DNA of 64,000 bases. Origin: Areca catechu (Eukaryota > Streptophyta > Magnoliopsida > Arecales > Arecaceae). How positions within the stretch are numbered: position 1 is the first letter of the stretch; each line of letters starts with the position of its first letter. The position numbers and the translations under genes were made by a program. The stretch spans positions 41,340,354 to 41,404,353 of the forward strand of contig CM038044.1 of the NCBI GenBank assembly GCA_021397845.1, in the 5' to 3' direction. Of the stretch, positions 58,839 to 64,000 are shown in pieces. The notes beneath the pieces were generated by a model. The model was not told where the DNA came from. It did not search any database and saw nothing but the letters and a program-made list of their open reading frames with translations.

Positions 58839-59034
58839 CATGTTTCCTTTTTGGCTTCCTAGTTTTGTGTTTAGGGTTTTTTTGAAGAATAGAGAATGAG
58901 ACCTGCAGCTCACTTTTGATCTCTGAGAGATTATCTTAGAGAGGGACAATGAGGTTTGGGTGGGATCTTTAAGTGCATAACTTCAATTGAAGGTTTGGGA
59001 CAAAGCATTGGGAAGGGGTTCTCAAGGACCTTTG
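58839..59034 (+). repeat. Fragment of the copia 3' LTR
   Basis: Direct repeat of 45928-46123 (196 bp, few differences). The left edge abuts the inverted LTR and the right edge is cut by the gypsy LTR at 59035. Confidence 0.88.
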
Positions 59035-60626
59035 TGGTGCGGGCACCAGACTCGGAAGAAGACTTCAGGGCTCCATCTGGATCTCTGATTGACCTTGCCC
59101 GAAGAATTAGGATTTTCTGGTTTTGTAATAAGGGTTGACTTGGTCAACTCAATTTTAGTTTGAGTCTGTATTTCCCTGTAATTTAAATTTTGTTGAGTCA
59201 TGTTGACTCAGTGCAAGTCCTAGTAGTGGTCTAGGTCTCGTCCAGGGTGCCACATTTTCTCCCAGGCCCAAGCAAGTGGGCGCCACACTCCCAGCCACAT
59301 GCCAGAGTCCAGGAGGCGCCACATCTCCATCCCAGTGTCTTGGTCCCCACACCCAAGGGAGCAAGAATTTTTCTTGAAGCCAAAATCAAGGAGGCGCCCC
59401 ATATGTACCTTAAAAGGCCAAGCTAAAGGAGGAAAGAGGCATTTCTTGGGGAGCACTTCAAGGGGGCGCCCAATCCATGCCTAAAAAGCCCAAAGCAAAG
59501 TTGGGAAGAGCCATGACTTGGGGAGAAAGAAAAGGAGGTGTCCAAAAGAGTTGAGCCATGGAAGGAAAAAAAAATTTGTTGAAGAGCAAGGCTAGGAGGC
59601 GCCACCTACTTACCATTTGGAGCCACCAATCAACACCTATGGAAGCTCTTGGCCGGCCATATGAGAAGGATTTGATTCTACAAGCCTAATTTGAGGATCC
59701 ATCCTATTAGTCCCACATGGGAAGATGTAAAACCCTGACCTCTTGTAAAGACCTATAAAATAAACCCCTCTTGTAAGTTTTAAGACAACTAATGAATGAA
59801 TTCAAATTTTGTGTGAGCAACTTTATGTTTCTCTCTTCCGCACTTGCATCCAGGTGTTGAGCTCCGTGAGGGAGTAAATCCAGGTTCCTTAAGAACCTTG
59901 AGGAGGTGTGAGATCTCCAACCCCAAAACCCTAGGTTAGCCACTTCACTTCCAAACCCTAGCCGTCCATCATCCTCTTCACTCTGCCAAACCCTAGCCTA
60001 CCCCATCTCTCACAGCCCCTCTCTCCAAGTAGAGACCGACCACCAGCATCCAGGTCCAGTTCGGCTACTTCGAAGACAGAGCCAATCCCAGAGGAAGTCA
60101 GATCAGCATTCTAGGAGAATCAGGATTTCAGCAACATCAGCTTTCAAGTTCTACTATCTGGTAAATCCTTCCTTGAGTATCTGGTTCCATAACTTGTTCT
60201 TCTTCTTTCCCAGATCTTGAGTTCAGAAGAAGCCAACTCTGCCAAAGGGCCAGTATTGGAGGATCCATTGCGAAGATATCTGAATCCGGGGATCCAATAA
60301 TCTGCTCAAGAGAGTCCTTCCACTAAACTCTGTGAAGATCACTGCCTGGTCTGTAACCCTTCTCTTCTCTTTACTTCTGTCCTGTTGAAAGTTCAGAGCG
60401 AAACCCTAGGTCTGGGAGTTTCTCAACCCCCAGCGATCCTTTACTTCTGAACTACTCTGATAACCTGGTTTCTTTAAATTATGCTTTCAATTATTACATA
60501 GTTTCTTTCAATTTAGTTTAACTTTCCTTTGAGTCAAAGCCAACTTCTAAAAATATATATATAAAAAAAAAGAATTAGTCTTAATTTACTTCTACATCGC
60601 ATCATCTCTTCTTTCGTTCTGCATCA
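59035..60626 (+). repeat. 5' LTR of the gypsy element, 1592 bp
   Basis: Starts TGGTGCGGGCACC and ends CTGCATCA. Contains the perfect inverted repeat TGAGTCA-TGT-TGACTCA at 59194-59210. The two solo copies in the window provide independent support for the boundaries. Confidence 0.93.
59194..59210. promoter_or_regulatory. Inverted TGAGTCA/TGACTCA pair in LTR
   Basis: TGAGTCA, three bases, TGACTCA: a perfect inverted repeat whose half is the GCN4/bZIP-type site. It is kept unchanged in the solo LTRs (6096-6112 and 29299-29315). A role in transcription is inferred. Confidence 0.5.
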
Positions 60627-60630
60627 ATTT

Positions 60631-60642
60631 AGGTATCAGAGC
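60631..60642 (+). other. Primer-binding site of gypsy element
   Basis: AGGTATCAGAGC, one change from the usual TGGTATCAGAGC, four bases after the LTR end. Confidence 0.8.
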
Positions 60643-61533
60643 CCTGTCTAGGGTTTCTGACTTGCTTGCATGTTTTGAGTGTCTCTCTTTTTTACTTTGT
60701 CTGCTCGAAGTAGACTCCCCAGGACGTCCGTTCCTAGGAACGAAGCGAGGTGCAAGCCTCCTCTTCCCATTCCATGGGATGTTCCTAGGACATGTAGGGG
60801 ATCCGCTGGGTTACAACTTCGTAGCAGGAATTGTAAACGGGGGAAGCATTCTATTTTCAGTCTGTAACTACCCTGTTGCAGGAATTGTTTCTCATTGCAA
60901 GTAACTCCAAATTGCATGATTTTTATTTTTATGGAACCAGTATAATTTAAACTATTTTACATAATTTTACTATAATTTATTAGTTTCTGTGGAATTTTTG
61001 AGAGTTAAATTATAGAAACTCTATTTCTGTGTTTCTGCAATTCAATTTTTTTTGAGTGATCATCTCCTAATTCATCTTAAGGGCAATTGAGCATCTAAGA
61101 TAAGGGGAAGAGTTGATAACCTCTCCTTAGCCCAAAACCATCACCCATTCATTCGATCCTAAGCCTAATTTTAAAATTTATTAGACTTAATTTGCCCTAG
61201 TGGGCTAGGGATACCAACAAGTCGGGTCTAGGCTAATGTGGAGTCAGTTTGTCTAGTTACTCTGTGTGTGCTTTGTACTTAGTGTCTAGAATGATGGTTC
61301 AGTGATTCTATCCCGAAGGGCTTGTGTGCTGGTCCGCCTACCTGGCCAATCTCTGATTGGTGTCTAGGATTGGCAATTAGGGACCTAACACTCCCCTTAC
61401 ACCTGCTTGGCTGAGTCCCGAGTTACTACAGGCTAGCTTGCCACTTTGATTGGGCATCTAGTTTGGGCTCTAGGTCTAGTTAGCCTGTAGTCGTTTCAGT
61501 CGAGTCTCATTTGGTGTGCTTGCTTGCATCATC
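60643..61533 (+). other. Untranslated leader of gypsy element
   Basis: About 890 bases without a domain; small frames at 60662-60904 are not credible genes. Confidence 0.6.
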
Positions 61534-62550
61534 ATGTCCACCCGGAACAGAGTACCCTACCAACCTGGTCAAACCCAACCTGATTTAGAGGCCATGATTA
61601 GAACTCTTACCAAAAGTATGACCAAATTGAGTCAAGATATGACTAATACTGTTGCCCAATTTAGAGACCAAGCCCAGGTACTTGAGGAGCCTAGGCACCG
61701 AAAGTGGACCCCTGACTCAGAATTTGGTAGACCCCAACCTCACCCATACCTAGAGCCTAGGAGACCTTTATACAGGGATCCTGAACCTAATCATTGGAGG
61801 TTTGATCTAAGAGCCTATGACCATGATCTTGCCCCTGAGTTTAGCCCTAGGAGCCTATACCCATACTTGGTTGACTCAGAGAAGGGACCCGTTAGGAGCA
61901 CCGAACCTTATGCACCCACTTTTGATGGAAGACAAGAGACATATATTAAGTGGGAAGAACAAATGGATCGGTATTTTGAGTGCACTAACATATCAGAATT
62001 AGGACAAGTTAGGTTGGCCAAAACCAAGTTCACCAAACATGCTAGGTCGCATTGGTATGCTATTGAGCGTGAGTGTTATCAAAGAAAAGAGGAAATATAT
62101 ACTTGGAGAGATATGAGAAGTAAGTTGAGAGATAGGTACCTAGGTAGATCCTGTGAGAAAAGACTTTTAGACCAATGGTACCAATTATGACAAGGTAATA
62201 GGCCTGTGTCTAAATATATCGAGGACTTCCAGTGGTATGACATGAAATGCAATACCATTGAGACCGAAGCTCAGATCACATCGAGGTTTAGGGTTGGGTT
62301 ACACCCAGACATTTATAGGAAGCTATGCCTTGAAAGGACCAATAAGTTAGACCGAGCCTACCAAGAAGCCCAAGACTATGAGTGGTCTTTAAGATATAAC
62401 CAATTAAGTACTTTGGACTTAAAGCCAACCTCTACCAACTTGAGTCAAGTTCCGATTGATCCGACACCCATAGTGAACCAGACTTTGTTTGTCAATTTCC
62501 ACTTGTGTCACCTCTTGACCAGAAGGATACCAATGAGGAAGAAGGGTTAG
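61534..62550 (+). pseudogene. Gag of gypsy element, one internal stop
   Basis: ATG 61534 opens MSTRNRVPYQPGQTQPDLEA. A gag core follows with YAPTFDGRQETYIKWEEQMD, an RDMRSKLRDRYL stretch and LLDQWYQL. A TGA at 62188-62190 stands where relatives continue with (T)QGNRPVSKYIEDF, and the same frame goes on with SRFRVGLHPDIYRKLCLE. The protein would build the particle. No CCHC zinc knuckle is seen before the frame ends. Apart from the single stop it is well preserved, so the element is younger than the Tat element. Confidence 0.85.
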
Positions 62551-63430
62551 GTATGACAAGCCCAGAATCAGTTGACCCGAAACCCATTGAAGATGGCATC
62601 GAGGAAGTATATGATGCTGGCTTGAGTCTAGTTGATGAATATGACGGGGAAGAACTTGAAGAATGTGACATCGATACTATTGGTTCCTTACCTGAGGAGA
62701 CCTTGGAGAGCAACCAAGTGGTAGGACCTAGTTCAGAAATTCTAGTGATTTGTGAGAACCAGGTTCCTTTAGTCAAATACCCCTAGGAAGAACTCATAGT
62801 GTTAGCCCGAGCTATCAGTTCGTATCCTCTAATGATAGTCATTCCCCAAATACCAATTGAAGATCTTTGCACTGAACTGTTTAAGTTTGCCCACCCTATG
62901 GTAGATGCTCTCCTTAGGATGACTGAATCAAGCCTCTAACAATTGGACCTTGTCCCATGCCCAGCCACTAAGGTCTCTCCCGTAATCTCAGTTGAACATC
63001 CTTTTCTTGAGCGGATTGATTCACCCAGTCTTGTAGAAGTCCTCCTTATGGCCCCAGACCCCTTCCTTCGCATGACTGACCTACTCTCCTATAGAGTATA
63101 CCTTTCCTCACCCATAGGTCAAATTTCAAGTCTTGAGGTCATCATCCATAGACCCTTCCATGAATCATTCTCTAATCCATTTCTTGAGAAAGTGGATCAT
63201 TATTTGCTTAGATAACAAACCTTAACTGTTGCAATCACATGTCCTAGGCTACTCCCCGAACCATCTCTTGATCCATTCCTAGGAGTAGCAAACTTTTCCT
63301 TTCGTAAGGATGACCAGTTGACACTCATAGATCACCATTCAAACCTTCAGGTCACCACCTTTAGTCAGCAGGTAATTCGAGACTCCACCTCATATTTCTT
63401 CCCTTTCTCTAAGACTTCCAATGCATCTTA
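62551..63430 (+). other. Segment of unknown origin between gag and integrase
   Basis: Where protease, RT and RNase H should be, there are frames with an acidic part (62563-62786) and a Pro/Leu/Ser-rich part (62943-63215, with related FLERIDSPSLVE and FLEKVDHYLLR stretches). No pol motif (DSG, YxDD) occurs. It may be a filler acquired when pol was lost, or a linker specific to a non-autonomous subfamily. Confidence 0.55.
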
Positions 63431-64000
63431 CACCATCCAAGTATACTTTGTTGAAGTCTTTAGAGTGAACCACGTGTCAGAACCTATTAGGTTTGCCACC
63501 TACTTCTGGAAGACCTTATGGCACCTACTAGGCACCCATGATAAGTTTTCATGCTCTGCATGCCATCCTCCGATCCAAGGTCAAACCTAGAGAGCCGTAG
63601 TTTGTTAGGTTTAGACCTAGGGTTCCTTTGGAATAAAGTCCATTCTTTAGGAATGCGTCGTCAGTCTAGTTTAGTTTTTCTTGACCCTTTACTAGGCTTT
63701 GGCTCAGATTTTGGTTTGATTGAGAGCACCAGGAATTGGGATTTGTATTTTGTCCAGGGCTGAAATTGCATTCAATGTTTCGATCAATAGGTCTATAGGC
63801 TAGAGTCCCTTTGAAATTGTTCATGGATACAAGCCTCACACACCACTTGATCTGATTTCACTATTAGCCCACACATAGAAGTCTCTTGATGTACTTGCAT
63901 AGCATGTAAAGGACTTGCTAAAAAAATTCATGCCAAAATAAATTTAAGTAATGAAACTTATAAGAAGTTGGCTGATTCTCAAAGACGAGTCAAAACTTTT
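63431..64000 (+). pseudogene. Integrase second half of gypsy element, broken
   Basis: FATYFWKTLWHLLGTHDKFS and HPPIQGQT correspond to the integrase core after the second catalytic Asp (usual form RFxSYFWKTLW, HPQTDGQTE). After stops, SPFEIVHGYK-like and HTPLDLI sequence near 63800-63860 matches the gypsy integrase C-terminal side. Several stops and frame changes. It runs off the window. Confidence 0.78.

Larger units (their letters stand above)
57295..58840 (-). repeat. Sirevirus-type LTR, inverted, lone
   Basis: 1546 bp from TGTTGCCCAG to AAAGTCA on the plus strand. On the minus strand it begins TGACTTTGGCTCC, with the TTTTGATGAT wording shared by the other Sirevirus-like LTRs, but it is a different subfamily from the LTR at 52225. 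The flanks differ (AAGAA and TGTTT), so this is not a clean solo LTR; recombination or deletion has joined it to the truncated copia. Confidence 0.8.
45640..59034 (+). mobile_element. Copia element, interrupted and truncated on the right
   Basis: 5' LTR to 46661, primer-binding site, leader, gag and pol to 52224. The sequence then breaks inside RNase H at the Sirevirus-like element. A 196-bp segment of the LTR (45928-46123) recurs at 58839-59034, where a gypsy LTR cuts it. So the 3' LTR lies to the right of the insertions and partly beyond the window, and the end of pol and the start of the 3' LTR are lost. The left end is not fixed. Confidence 0.75.
59035..64000 (+). mobile_element. Ty3/gypsy element, deletion derivative, continues beyond window
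   Basis: LTR 59035-60626, primer-binding site, leader, gag, an unexplained 0.9-kb segment, and then directly the second half of integrase. Protease, RT and RNase H are missing. The 3' LTR is outside the window. Its LTR family also gives the solo LTRs at 4664 and 27828. Confidence 0.87.

Noticed and set aside
57290..58845. Inverted LTR 57295-58840 as a clean solo LTR
   Set aside because: Flanks AAGAA and TGTTT do not match, and the sequence on each side belongs to different elements.

Overview
The window is plant nuclear DNA, most likely from a monocot. A palm is my best guess, but that rests on the general look of the repeats and not on any search. It is almost entirely transposable elements inserted into one another. 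I find one host gene that looks intact: a four-exon NOI/RIN4-like gene at 41548-42345.

Left part (1-21.6 kb). A non-autonomous LTR element (1-2569) has a GC-rich core and no gag or pol. A Tat-lineage Ty3/gypsy element follows (3047-17871, target duplication ACATG). It carries gag, protease, RT, RNase H, a second RNase H and integrase in order, all broken by stops. After these come a 57-bp tandem array of about 29 units and an antisense gene (16011-13521) with a Transposase_28-like domain and a coiled coil. A solo LTR of another gypsy family (4664-6265, target duplication GGTGG) sits inside it. The stretch 17877-21624 is a patchwork of duplicated fragments and short tandem repeats.

Middle part (21.6-41 kb). 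A three-level nest can be resolved to the base. An LTR element with only a 133-bp interior (21630-31938, duplication TAGAG) holds in one LTR a Sirevirus-like copia element (22353-29621, duplication AATAT). That element holds in its own LTR a solo gypsy LTR (27828-29475, duplication TTAAG). Both LTRs of the outermost element carry a fragment of the host EF-1alpha gene. Next, a 7.3-kb element with roughly 470-bp imperfect terminal inverted repeats (33706-40980) carries a decayed plant mobile domain (PMD) gene on the minus strand, which is split by another solo LTR (36264-37737).

Right part (41-64 kb). The NOI/RIN4-like gene is followed by copia pol and LTR fragments. A copia element (about 45640-52224) has a fairly complete pol; a Sirevirus-like copia (52225-57294) has cut into its RNase H. 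An inverted Sirevirus-type LTR (57295-58840) and a 196-bp piece of the first copia LTR (58839-59034) follow. A gypsy element begins at 59035 and runs off the window. It keeps gag and the end of integrase but lacks protease, RT and RNase H.

The elements appear degenerate, so most act here as sequence and regulatory material rather than as working genes. The most unusual signals are the EF-1alpha piece copied into both LTRs of a nearly empty element, arrays of GTGTCGACAC-type palindromes in several Sirevirus-like LTR families, the spliced-looking antisense gene of the Tat element, and the PMD gene carried between long inverted repeats.
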